Source: DATBGS01 sp036557885
Lineage (GTDB): Bacteria > Chloroflexota > Ktedonobacteria > Ktedonobacterales > DATBGS01
NCBI GenBank assembly: GCA_036557885.1
Contig: DATBGS010000145.1
Coordinates: 1 to 64,000 of the forward strand
Length of the DNA stretch: 64,000 bases
Reading direction: 5' to 3'
Under the pieces are notes generated by a model. That model was not told the origin of the DNA. It searched no databases and worked only from the letters and a program-made list of their open reading frames with translations. Shown here piece by piece: positions 1 through 7,962 of the stretch (its first letter is position 1; the number at the start of each line of letters is the position of its first letter). The position numbers were made by a program, and so were the translations under genes.

Positions 1-1
1 G

Positions 2-892
2 TACCCGCCAACTCAGCAGCAGTATCCGCCGACCCAGCAGGGCTACCAGCAATCCCAGCCGGGCTATCAGCAGCAGCAATCCCAGCCGAGCTATCCACAG
101 TCGCAGCCAACGAACTATGCTCAGTACGCTGGCGGACAGGCGCCCTATGGCGCGCCCGCAGCGCCGGGAGGAGCGGGCTTTGATTTCGGTGCCTTCTGGA
201 AGAATCTGGGTCAGACTGGACAGGTTTGTCTCATTGGTGGGGTGGTGTTGTTAATCTCTCTGGTCCTGCCCTGGTTCAGTGTAAGTGTCAGTTCGGCCTT
301 CAGCAGTCAATCTCAGTCGTACAATGCCTTCGCTGTGGCTACGAACAATGGCAGCGCTAATGTGAACGATTCAAGCTTCTTCTTTACGCTGGTGTGGTTG
401 GTAATCCTGGCGAGCATCGCGCTCATCGCCCTCCCGGTCCTCACCGCGCTGGGGAAACTGAATGCCAGGCAGGGGCAGATGTACACTTTGATCGCCGCAG
501 GCGTAGCTCTCGTGGTTGAACTCGCCTACATGATTCGGGCCTTTACCATTCTCTCCAGCGACCAGAAGGCTGCCCTGTCTGCCCTGGGTGTTTCCGCTTC
601 TGTCGGCCCTGGTTTTGGCTTCTGGCTCGGTTTCCTGGCTACTCTTGCGGCTGGCGGCGTCTATCTGTACTTCAACTTTCTCAAAAAGCCAGCGATGCCT
701 GGCATGATGGGCATGCCGCTGGGCGGGCAGCCAACCTATCAGCAGCCCGGCTCGCAGCCCTATGGGCAGCCAATGTCGCAGCCCTATGCACAGCCGGGGT
801 CGCAGCCCTATCCGCCACAATATCAGCAGCCGCAGCAGCAGTATCCTGGGCAGTATCCCGGCCAGCAGCCGCCCCAGTATCCTGGGCAGTAG
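2..892 (+). CDS. Membrane protein with Pro/Gln/Tyr-rich tails, 5' end outside the window
   Basis: The frame is open from base 2, so the true start lies to the left. About 296 residues are visible. The first 50 or so are repeats of Tyr-Pro-Pro, Gln-Gln and Ser-Gln-Pro. Four hydrophobic segments follow at about visible residues 76-96, 127-150, 161-183 and 203-227. The last 55 residues return to Tyr/Pro/Gln/Gly repeats such as QPYGQPMSQPYAQPGSQPY. Such tails are typical of small actinobacterial and Chloroflexota membrane proteins of unknown role, and may mediate protein contacts at the inner face of the membrane; that is inference. No catalytic motif is visible. A Met-like codon at 242 falls inside the first membrane segment and is not a credible start. 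Confidence 0.75.
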   Translation, partial: YPPTQQQYPPTQQGYQQSQPGYQQQQSQPSYPQSQPTNYAQYAGGQAPYGAPAAPGGAGFDFGAFWKNLGQTGQVCLIGGVVLLISLVLPWFSVSVSSAFSSQSQSYNAFAVATNNGSANVNDSSFFFTLVWLVILASIALIALPVLTALGKLNARQGQMYTLIAAGVALVVELAYMIRAFTILSSDQKAALSALGVSASVGPGFGFWLGFLATLAAGGVYLYFNFLKKPAMPGMMGMPLGGQPTYQQPGSQPYGQPMSQPYAQPGSQPYPPQYQQPQQQYPGQYPGQQPPQYPGQ

Positions 893-992
893 CGCGGTTG
901 AGCAGGGCCATCGTCGCCAGATGAACACAGAGAGGCAGCCAATATGCTGCCTCTCTCGCTTTCCAAAATCCGCCTCACCGGAAAGGCTTGCT

Positions 993-2069
993 ATGCCTCC
1001 CTCCCCTACGCCGCTGGAAGCCATCATCCACGAGCGCCTGCGCGCGGGCGGTGCGCTGACGTTTGCCGAGTATATGGACCTGGCGCTCTATCATCCGCAG
1101 TTTGGCTACTACACGGCTGGCGCTCCGAAAGTCGGCTGGAGCGGCGACTTCTTCACCAGCCCACACCTGCATCCGCTCTTTGGGGTCTGCCTGGCCCGGC
1201 AACTCGCGCAGTTCTGGGAGGCGCTGAAGCGGCCCAGCCCGTTTGTAGTCGTGGAGCAAGGCGCGGGGCAGGGTGTGCTGTTCCGATACCTTCAGGAGGC
1301 GGTGCAGAAGCGCTGGCCCAATCTGGCGCGGGCGATGGTCTATCAGGGGGTGGATATACTTACATCTGGGTATGTCGCGCCGCATGTCGTCCTCTCCAAT
1401 GAGTTGATAGATGCGTTTCCGGTGCATCTGGTGGAAGCGCGAGATGGGCGGCTGCTGGAGGTCTTTGTCGTGGAGCAGGATGGGCGGCTGGCCGAGCACC
1501 TGGGGGAGCCATCGTCGCCAGTAGTGGCGGACTATCTGGACCGCTTCAAGGTGCCCTGGCGGGCGTTTGGGGAGGGCTGGCGTGCTGAGGTCAACCTGCG
1601 GGCGCTGGCGTGGATGCGCGCGACGGCGGAACGTCTGCGGCGCGGCGGCTTTGTGCTGACGATTGATTATGGCGACACGGCCCGCCGCCTCTATACGCGC
1701 TGGCGGCGGCGCGGGACGCTGCTGTGCTACTTTCGCCACAGCACCAATGAGGAATCCCTGCTGCGCCCCGGCCAGCAGGATATGACCGCGCACGTGAATT
1801 TCACGGCGCTGATTGAGGAAGGCCACCACGCCGGTCTGCGCCGGATTCGCTTCACCACCCAGCGCGAGTTTTTGTTGGGCCTGGGCATCAACGAGGAGGT
1901 GGAGGCGCTACGTGCCAGCCAGTTTGCCGCCGCCGATACCGCCCGCCAGAGCGATCAGGGCCAGGCCGATCTGCTGCGGCTTTACAGTCTGCGCAATGCG
2001 GTGGGCGTGCTGCTGGACCCGGCAGGGCTGGGCGGCTTTCGCGTGTTGATACAGCGCAAACGGCGCTAG
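993..2069 (+). CDS. SAM-dependent methyltransferase, MidA/NDUFAF7 family
   Basis: This is a class I S-adenosylmethionine methyltransferase of the MidA family. The mitochondrial member NDUFAF7 methylates an arginine of a respiratory complex I subunit; substrates of bacterial members are not settled. The product has 358 residues, normal for the family. Family signatures are the segment FGYYT to HPLFG (about residues 37-64), the SAM loop EQGAGQG (about 88-94) and LSNELIDAFP (about 134-143). The ATG at 993 has GGAAAGG at 980-986. The frame is open further upstream, but that part runs antisense-like through the previous gene end and looks like GC-rich read-through. The gene appears to stand alone, 100 bases after the preceding stop. 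Confidence 0.88.
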   Translation: MPPSPTPLEAIIHERLRAGGALTFAEYMDLALYHPQFGYYTAGAPKVGWSGDFFTSPHLHPLFGVCLARQLAQFWEALKRPSPFVVVEQGAGQGVLFRYLQEAVQKRWPNLARAMVYQGVDILTSGYVAPHVVLSNELIDAFPVHLVEARDGRLLEVFVVEQDGRLAEHLGEPSSPVVADYLDRFKVPWRAFGEGWRAEVNLRALAWMRATAERLRRGGFVLTIDYGDTARRLYTRWRRRGTLLCYFRHSTNEESLLRPGQQDMTAHVNFTALIEEGHHAGLRRIRFTTQREFLLGLGINEEVEALRASQFAAADTARQSDQGQADLLRLYSLRNAVGVLLDPAGLGGFRVLIQRKRR

Positions 2070-2513
2070 CGCGCTGTGTTGCCACACATGCGATGTATCC
2101 ATGAGCGAGCCATTCGCGTTCCGGTATGTAAATCTGCTCACATTTTGGCAGCTTTGGCGTGATGATTGCTGAAGGGGAGTGGAGCGGAGAAGGCAAGAGG
2201 CCGTCACCTATGGAGCGGAGGACAAGGTGAACGCCTCTTTGCAGGAGGAGCCTCAATTCCTCTACAGGGGATTATAGAACAAAAGTTCAATAAAGTCAAG
2301 ACCCCAGAACCATTTTCACCAAAAAAGGTGGGGCGAATGTTTGGCGAGACACGCGAAAACCGAGCGCTGCTCATCCATTCTTGGCGCGCATCTTGCTGGC
2401 CCCAAATGGGCGGCGAAAACTCTGCCATATGGCCTTTGCCGCAATTTTTCGGCCAGGAGCGCCTTGCTCTGGCCTCCGGCATGTGTAGAGCGCCCAGGAG
2501 AGTGAGCGGTGTT
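2070..2513. other. Intergenic stretch upstream of the histidine kinase
   Basis: No convincing gene is seen. The kinase frame is open from about 2166, but the residues it would add look like translated spacer. The stretch contains several purine-rich boxes (for example GCAGGAGGAGCC near 2241) and a short AT-rich patch around 2270-2300. It may be a long leader, but no known riboswitch pattern is recognised. Confidence 0.4.
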
Positions 2514-4886
2514 ATGGAGCAGCACCCCGGATTCCAGGAAACTGAGCCTCCTGCTGGATGGAGGCAGGAAAAGGATGTAGCCAGGTTACTTGCCGTGCTC
2601 GATGATGCCATCCTGGCCCCAGGTCTGGCGGATGTATCGTTCGACGGGAGCGCGGCTGGCTTTGACGCTGATGTCGCTGGGGGAGTGCCCCAGCAGGTAG
2701 ATGCCCTGATCAATGCCCAGGTGATGCGCGTGGCTCAGATGCTGCACGCCTCGCTGTGCGCGCTGTATCTGGCCGACCCATTGCCCGTCTACGTGGGCCA
2801 GGAAACGCCAGCTTCTCCAGAAAAGACGGCCTTGCGGCTGCGCGCGCTGTATGGCGTGCCTTTGAGCGAGGAACTGCTGCAACGCAACACGCTGGTGCCC
2901 CAACATGGGCCAATCCGACAGACGTTTCTTTCGCAGCAGCCGATGGTCAGCGAGCAGGCGGGCCTGCCAGCGCTCTACCAGGAGGCCGTCACACGCGGCG
3001 TGCGGCGCTGGCTCTATGTGCCGCTGGTGGTGTCGCCTTCGCTGCTGCCGCTGCCTCAGCCCATGAACACGCGCCCACTTGGGCAGGATGATCAGATGCT
3101 GGACCAGATGCCCGCCGGACCAGGCTGGGCACTGGGGGTGATGGCGGTGGGACGCCGCACCCAGGCGCCGGATTTTAGCGAGAATGATCTGCGGATGTTT
3201 ACCCTCCTGGCTGATCAGATCGCGCTGGCCCTGGAAAATCTGGAGTTGGCCGGGCGGCTGGGGCTGGCGCGCGCTATGGGCCAGCGCTATCAGGCGCTGG
3301 TGGAGGCTTCGGCGGAGCTGGAGCAGGTGATCGAGAGCCTGAGTGAGGGGGTGATGCTGGTGGCACCCGGCGGGCAGATCATCCGGCTTAATTCCGCTGG
3401 CAGACAGTTTCTTTCTTTCCCCACGCTGGCGGGCACCAGCCGGGCCAGGACAGGCCACATGCAGCAGTTTTTGCAAACGCGCTGGAGCGCTACCAGCGGC
3501 GAGGTGCTGGCCCAGGGGCAATGGCCGATGATGCGGGTGCTGTGCGGCGAGCATTTTCAGGAGATGGTGGTGCGCTACGCCTGCCCCGGAACCTCGGAGC
3601 GTCTGCTCGTCTTTAGCGGGCGGCCCCTCTACGACGCGCAGGGCCATCTGGAAGCCGCGCTGCTCAACTTCCATCTGGCAAGCGATGAGCAGCAAACCCG
3701 CGCGCATCTGGAACTGCTGGCGCGGCTGGCCGATCAGCGGGCGCATTATATTCTCTCGGTGCTGGAGGCCGTCACGGATGGCGTGCTGGTGTGCGATTCC
3801 CAGGGGGCTATTTTTCTGATTAACCCGGCAGGCCGCAACTTGCTGGGCGTGCAGACCTCCTATCCTGGATTTCTGTCGGACTTTCTGGCTCCCTTTCAGG
3901 TGCGTCTGCCCAATGGGGAGATGCTTGCCACACAAGATTTCCCAATGGCGCGGGCGCTGCTGGGCGAAACCGTCCACGATATGGAACTGCTGCTCAGGCA
4001 GCCTTCCACCGGAAACGAGTGGTATGCGCGGGTCAGCGCCGCGCCCATCAGGGACCGCGCCGAAAATGGGCCAATTGTGGGGGCGGTCTGTGGGCTGGTG
4101 GATGTGACCCAGGCGCGGGCGCTGGAGCATGCCAAAGATGAGTTTTTGGCGGTGGCCGCGCATGAACTGAAAAGCCCGGTGACCTCGATTCGCGGCTTTG
4201 CCCAGCTTTTGCGGCGCGGCGTGCGCAACGCGCCGATGGGCCAGGAACGGCGCGGGGATATGCACTGGGTGGAAAAGATTGAGGGGCAAACGGAGCGGCT
4301 GGCGCGGCTGGTTGGGGAACTCACGGACGCGGCCCGCGCTGATATGGGGCGCCTTGAACTGCGACGGCGCCCAGTGGCGTTGGGCGCGCTGCTGCGGCGG
4401 GTGGCCGAAGCGCAGCAGGTGACGACCGAGCAGCACAAAATCTTGATGGATGTGCCCCCGCTGTTGTTATTTGTGCTGGGTGATGAGGTGCGGCTGGACC
4501 AGGTATTTACGAATCTGGTTGCCAATGCCATTAAGTATTCGCCAGGCGCGGGCGAAATCAAGATCACGGTGGTGGTCGTGGAGTCCGAGCACTATGCCCA
4601 TCCAGGCGCCGAGATGCTGGCTGGTGAGCCAGCCGCCACGACGGGCTACGTGGAAGTGCGCGTGGAGGACCAGGGCCAGGGCATTGCCGCCGCCGACCTG
4701 GAGCGCATTTTCCGACGTTTTGCGCGGGCCGAGGCCGAGCGCACCAGGACGCAGGGGCTGGGGCTGGGGCTGTATATCGCGCGGGCCATCATTCAGGCAC
4801 ATGGAGGGACGATTACCGCCGAAAGTCCTGGGATTGGTCATGGGAGCACGATGATTGTGCGGCTGCCCCGGATGGACTGGGACTAG
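2514..4886 (+). CDS. GAF/PAS sensor histidine kinase
   Basis: This is a probably cytoplasmic two-component sensor kinase of about 790 residues. In order it has an N-terminal GAF-like domain (about 20-250), two PAS domains (about 265-380 and 408-530, each opening with a segment like SLSEGVMLV or AVTDGVLVC), a HisKA dimerisation domain with phospho-acceptor His550 in AAHELKSPVTSIRGF, and a HATPase_c domain (about 655-790) with the N box around NLVANAIKYSP, VEDQGQGIA and the G box GLGLGLYIA. No membrane segment is seen, so the signal is likely soluble or ligand-borne. No response regulator is adjacent, so it is an orphan kinase. The start is uncertain: ATG 2514 has AGGAGAG 11 nt upstream, and ATG 2481 is an in-frame alternative. 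Confidence 0.9.
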   Translation: MEQHPGFQETEPPAGWRQEKDVARLLAVLDDAILAPGLADVSFDGSAAGFDADVAGGVPQQVDALINAQVMRVAQMLHASLCALYLADPLPVYVGQETPASPEKTALRLRALYGVPLSEELLQRNTLVPQHGPIRQTFLSQQPMVSEQAGLPALYQEAVTRGVRRWLYVPLVVSPSLLPLPQPMNTRPLGQDDQMLDQMPAGPGWALGVMAVGRRTQAPDFSENDLRMFTLLADQIALALENLELAGRLGLARAMGQRYQALVEASAELEQVIESLSEGVMLVAPGGQIIRLNSAGRQFLSFPTLAGTSRARTGHMQQFLQTRWSATSGEVLAQGQWPMMRVLCGEHFQEMVVRYACPGTSERLLVFSGRPLYDAQGHLEAALLNFHLASDEQQTRAHLELLARLADQRAHYILSVLEAVTDGVLVCDSQGAIFLINPAGRNLLGVQTSYPGFLSDFLAPFQVRLPNGEMLATQDFPMARALLGETVHDMELLLRQPSTGNEWYARVSAAPIRDRAENGPIVGAVCGLVDVTQARALEHAKDEFLAVAAHELKSPVTSIRGFAQLLRRGVRNAPMGQERRGDMHWVEKIEGQTERLARLVGELTDAARADMGRLELRRRPVALGALLRRVAEAQQVTTEQHKILMDVPPLLLFVLGDEVRLDQVFTNLVANAIKYSPGAGEIKITVVVVESEHYAHPGAEMLAGEPAATTGYVEVRVEDQGQGIAAADLERIFRRFARAEAERTRTQGLGLGLYIARAIIQAHGGTITAESPGIGHGSTMIVRLPRMDWD

Positions 4887-4892
4887 CCACCC

Positions 4893-4985
4893 CAACCCCG
4901 CCCTGGCGGGCTGCCGCGCCCCTGCTTTGAGGGGGCAGCCCGCGCTACAAGCAGAGCCGTTCTCTTTGTGGCGCGGGCTGCCAGC
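4893..4985. repeat. REP-like palindromic modules after the kinase gene
   Basis: Two modules that recur in the window lie side by side. One contains GCCCCTGCTTTGAGGGGGC, the complement of the module seen at 40585 and 44733. The other contains GCGCGGGCTGCCAGCCCG, also seen at 22338. They form GC-rich hairpins between two genes on the same strand and could act as transcript ends. Confidence 0.65.
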
Positions 4986-5001
4986 CCGAAATGGTGAGCG
5001 T

Positions 5002-5031
5002 TTGCGCCAACTGCGCCGCGTCTGCTATAAT
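5002..5031 (+). promoter_or_regulatory. Sigma-70 type promoter with extended -10
   Basis: TTGCGC at 5002-5007 and TATAAT at 5026-5031 are separated by 18 bases. The -10 is preceded by TGC, giving an extended -10. It lies 90 bases before the zinc-ribbon protein gene at 5120. Confidence 0.6.
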
Positions 5032-5119
5032 GCCTGCGTTTTGCTGTAGCTCAGGTACGAGAAGCAGAGGGCATGCGAGGCGGGACGGATGGGCGGCTGC
5101 GAGAAATGAGGTGCTCAAG

Positions 5120-6379
5120 ATGGCACGCTGCTGGAATTGTGGCCTGCCCGATATAGCCGAGCGGTGCCCGCGCTGCGGGGCGCCACAGGATTGGCCTGGG
5201 GCCAGGGGCGTTCCGCCAGACCCACCCGCCCAGGAGCGGCGCCCGCCCCCCGCCAGACCGCCCCAGCCCTTCGCGGGAGGCGGAGAGCGCGAACAGCGCC
5301 GCCCCGCGCCAACCGGCTGGGATGATCCCGATGCCTACTCGCAGCTACCCCCGACGGAGGGCAGGCCAGCCCCCGTGCGCCCACCCATGCCGCGCCAATC
5401 CGGTCCGCTGCCTGGGCTAAGGAGCGGCCAGTTTGCGCCGCCCGGCGCCCCCACGCGGCAGGTGTCGCAGCCGTTCCGTCAACTCATGCCAGAAGGAGAG
5501 GAGCCGGAACCGCCTTACCAGGCGCCTCCAGGCAGGCGCAGTTCTGGAATGTCCCGGCCAGTTCCTTCCCTGGACCCCAGGCGCGGACCATCGCAGCCGC
5601 TTCCCGAACCGCCCTGGCAGGAAGAAGAGCCAATGCCCCCCAGGGCAGGCCCGCCACCTGGCTACTATGGGCCAGCGCAAGGGCGTCCTCCCATGCAACC
5701 TTCTGCGCGGGCGTATCGGGACGAGGCGCCGCCAGCCCCGGAGCCGCCGCTGGAAGAAGCGCCGTATGCAGAGGAGTCGTTTCAAGAAGAAGAACCAGCC
5801 ACGAAACAGAGCCGCCGGGAGAAGCGCCGCCAGGCAGACCGCGAAGAAAAATTTGCTCAGATGTACTCTTCCTCGCTCTGGGAGGAAGAGGAGAAGCCAG
5901 TTGAGCTGCCGTTGACGCTCTCGGCCAGCCTCAACGCGCTGCTGGGCGCAGCCATTGGTGGGCTGGCGGGTGGAGTGCTCTGGATTGGTCTTGTCGTGCT
6001 CACGCACCAGCAGTTGCCGTATCTGGCAGCAGTGGTGGGGCTGTTGAGTGGATTGGGGGCGCGGGCCGCGCTCTATGAGACACGCCCGCTGCGCTTAGGG
6101 ATATTTGCGGCGCTGGGCGCGGGGGGCGCTTTTGTGTTGACCCAATATGGCTTGCTCGATTACGCGCTGGCCGAGGCGCAGCGGCAGAGCAATCTCTTCA
6201 GCACCTGGTTTCCGCTCTCTCTGATCGAGTTTCCCAGGGTCTATTGGGATTATGTGACTGGCCTGCCTGATAGTGTGACGCAGGCAATGGGCCTGGCGGG
6301 GGAACATTCGCTGCATCCCATCGGGCTGCTGGCGGCAATGGCGCTGGCCTGGGGGCTGCTCCTGTGGAGAAAACGCTAA
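5120..6379 (+). CDS. Zinc-ribbon, proline-rich, C-terminally membrane-embedded protein
   Basis: The function is unknown. The 419-residue product starts with a treble-clef zinc ribbon with Cys4, Cys7, Cys16 and Cys19 (CWNCG and CPRCG). About 220 residues rich in Pro, Arg and Gln follow, then a charged stretch with KQSRREKRRQADREEK near 237-252. Four hydrophobic segments lie at about 273-296, 300-320, 324-347 and 398-416. The same plan, a zinc ribbon facing the cytoplasm joined to membrane segments, occurs in the products at 19335, 19605 and 35538. The ATG at 5120 is preceded by GAGG at 5108-5111. The good promoter upstream and hairpins on the left suggest a separate transcript. Confidence 0.75.
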   Translation: MARCWNCGLPDIAERCPRCGAPQDWPGARGVPPDPPAQERRPPPARPPQPFAGGGEREQRRPAPTGWDDPDAYSQLPPTEGRPAPVRPPMPRQSGPLPGLRSGQFAPPGAPTRQVSQPFRQLMPEGEEPEPPYQAPPGRRSSGMSRPVPSLDPRRGPSQPLPEPPWQEEEPMPPRAGPPPGYYGPAQGRPPMQPSARAYRDEAPPAPEPPLEEAPYAEESFQEEEPATKQSRREKRRQADREEKFAQMYSSSLWEEEEKPVELPLTLSASLNALLGAAIGGLAGGVLWIGLVVLTHQQLPYLAAVVGLLSGLGARAALYETRPLRLGIFAALGAGGAFVLTQYGLLDYALAEAQRQSNLFSTWFPLSLIEFPRVYWDYVTGLPDSVTQAMGLAGEHSLHPIGLLAAMALAWGLLLWRKR

Positions 6380-6499
6380 AGATGCCCGCTGGCGGTACTG
6401 TTGGGGGATGCGAGCGGCTTCGTGTGGCATAATGGCAGCAGATGCCAATAATTCTCTATTGTGTTCTATCGCTTGCTAGAAAAGAAGTTTTAAAAACCA

Positions 6500-7072
6500 A
6501 TGAATGATCTCCGCGTGCGCGGAGCGCAGCCCCAGATATTCTGGGGCGAGCCGTTCCACGACTATCGCGCAGATTCGCCCTCCTCGCCACCGCGCTTTAA
6601 CGAGCGTCCCCCGCGTCGCTCAGGTGATTCTGGAGCGAATCTGGGCCGACGCTACCCCCAACGACCCCCTGAAAGAGACGATGGTCCCCTCAACCGACCT
6701 CCACGCCGCCGCGACTCTGGCTTCGGGGTCAACGGTCCGCCACGCGGTCCCTCTGGCTCAAATCCGCAGTGGTTCGAGCCAGATGATGATGAGTGGTCGG
6801 AGCGTCCCGCTCGTCCGGCCCGCCGCCCCTCCAGAGATCAGTGGGAGCCAGACCCGCGCCCCACACGGCGCCCAAGGCCGTCACAGAAGAAGCCGAAGCG
6901 CCCCCTGACCCCTGAGGAGAAGCGCCGCCGCTGGTTTCGCTACCTCGCGTTGTTGGGGGTGATGGGCTTTGCCAGCCTGGGAGGAGCCTCGCTGAGCTTT
7001 AGCCTGGTGGCGGTTGGGGTGATCAGTCTGGTGTGCTGCCTGCCGTGCGCCGCCCTCTTCCTGTATCTCTGA
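6500..7072 (+). CDS. Arg/Pro-rich protein with C-terminal membrane hairpin
   Basis: The product is not recognised. It has 190 residues. Residues 1-140 are disordered-looking and rich in Arg, Pro, Asp and Ser (for example RPARPARRPSRDQWEPDPR). Residues 145-190 form one or two hydrophobic segments that end in CCLPCAALFLYL. It resembles the preceding gene in plan, a low-complexity cytoplasmic part tethered to the membrane, but lacks the zinc ribbon. The start at 6500 has only a weak purine stretch (AGAAAAGAAG) upstream. An overlapping frame at 6504-6908 is also open, but its product has no membrane segment or coherent composition and was rejected. Confidence 0.6.
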   Translation: MNDLRVRGAQPQIFWGEPFHDYRADSPSSPPRFNERPPRRSGDSGANLGRRYPQRPPERDDGPLNRPPRRRDSGFGVNGPPRGPSGSNPQWFEPDDDEWSERPARPARRPSRDQWEPDPRPTRRPRPSQKKPKRPLTPEEKRRRWFRYLALLGVMGFASLGGASLSFSLVAVGVISLVCCLPCAALFLYL

Positions 7073-7086
7073 AGCGGCGCGAGATG

Positions 7087-7155
7087 CTTGTAGCCCCGGC
7101 GTCCCCGTCGGGGAGATGGACCGGCGAGACGCCGGAGTTACAAGCGTCTCGCCGG
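7087..7155. repeat. REP-like palindrome with two competing hairpins
   Basis: CTTGTAGCCCCGGCGTC at 7087-7103 pairs with 7128-7144, with two mismatches. CCGGCGAGACGC at 7121-7132 pairs perfectly with 7144-7155. The two folds share bases and cannot coexist. The core TAGCCCCGGCGTC is the same module found at 16485, 40559, 44707 and 62928. Confidence 0.7.
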
Positions 7156-7184
7156 AGCTTGCCCAACGGTTGTGTTAGCCGCGC

Positions 7185-7352
7185 CTAGAGGCCGTTCGTG
7201 ATGTTGCTGAAAATGTCGCCGATTTGTGGCCCCATGATAACCAGGATAGCGATGACCACGATGGCTACCAGCGCGATAATCAGCGCGTACTCCACCAACC
7301 CTTGACCTGGCGCCTGTGATCGTCGTGGACGGATGCGAACGGGATGTAACAT
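7185..7352 (-). CDS. Flp/Fap-type (type IVb) pilin
   Basis: This 55-residue protein is a small Flp pilin, the subunit of tight-adherence (Tad) pili. A basic leader of about 17 residues precedes the hallmark GLVEYALIIALVAIVV; prepilin peptidase normally cuts after the Gly, leaving mature Leu-Val-Glu-Tyr. The helix that follows ends in IGDIFSNITNGL. The start at 7352 has AGGAGAG 6 nt upstream, while a longer in-frame extension has no such signal. No tad assembly genes or prepilin peptidase are in the window, so it is an orphan subunit here and would depend on machinery elsewhere. The stop lies 30 bases from the palindrome at 7087-7155, which may serve as its transcript end. Confidence 0.88.
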   Translation of the reverse strand: MLHPVRIRPRRSQAPGQGLVEYALIIALVAIVVIAILVIMGPQIGDIFSNITNGL

Positions 7353-7680
7353 GTCTCTCTCCTGCTTCTTGTTGTGCTCTACAGAAATACTCTCAAAATA
7401 ACTTGCTACTCCAAAAGTATCTGTCGAGATGGTATCGTGGAACGTGGTAACTATACACGCCTGGCCGCTCTCGTGCAATCCTGATAGCCAATTTGGGCCA
7501 TTTATCATCTGCTCGATGGTGCTTCTGTAATAGCTTAGCTCGGTATGCCGTGTGCAGTCCCTTCAGCGGGTTGAAAAACGTCACCCACTGGAGAGGTCAC
7601 GTACTCACCGGGCAGTTGCTTTGCCGGAAGGGGCCGCGCGACCAGATTCTTTGCAGCAAGAAGCTAAAGGAGCACATACC
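7353..7680. other. Divergent intergenic region between pilin and DUF2795 genes
   Basis: No gene is supported. The region separates two divergently transcribed small genes and must hold both promoters. It is AT-richer than its surroundings near 7385-7470. No pair of strong -35/-10 boxes was found with certainty. Confidence 0.4.
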
Positions 7681-7893
7681 ATGTCGTCGTCACGCGGAGT
7701 CGGGGGCGAGTCGCCCTCTAATGTGCAGAAGTATCTGAAAGGAGTAGATTACCCGGCCAAGAAGCGCGATCTGGTGGAGACAGCCAGAAAGAATGCCGCC
7801 CCCAACGAGGTCGTGCAGGTCATTCAACAATTCCCCGACCAGGAGTTTAAGGGGCCGCAGGATGTGATGAAAGCCTACGGCGAGATGAAATAG
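7681..7893 (+). CDS. Single-domain DUF2795 protein
   Basis: A 70-residue protein made of one DUF2795 unit. It opens VQKYLKGVDYPAKKRDL, continues with a helix ending in VIQQFPDQEF, and closes with PQDVMKAYGEMK. The function of the domain is not known; it is a small helical module common in Actinobacteria and Chloroflexota. The ATG at 7681 has AAAGGAG at 7666-7672, a strong ribosome binding site. The unit is the same fold as the eight repeats in the membrane protein encoded convergently just downstream, closest to its repeats 3, 5 and 7. This suggests that the free protein competes with, or binds to, the array; that is inference. Confidence 0.88.
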   Translation: MSSSRGVGGESPSNVQKYLKGVDYPAKKRDLVETARKNAAPNEVVQVIQQFPDQEFKGPQDVMKAYGEMK

Positions 7894-7910
7894 GCGAAAA
7901 GGCCACAAGG

Positions 7911-7945
7911 CGGGGGCAGGCGTCAAAACCAGATGCCTGCCCCCG
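7911..7945. terminator. Bidirectional hairpin terminator between convergent genes
   Basis: CGGGGGCAGGC at 7911-7921 pairs perfectly with GCCTGCCCCCG at 7935-7945, followed by TTCTT. It sits between the stops of the DUF2795 gene and the converging DUF2795-array gene. Confidence 0.75.
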
Positions 7946-7962
7946 TTCTTGCTGCGCAGACG

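Noticed and set aside
2586..4436. 616-residue open frame antisense to the histidine kinase
   Set aside because: It mirrors a kinase with clear domains. The translation is rich in Arg, His, Gln and Pro without motifs, as expected from the complement of GC-rich code.
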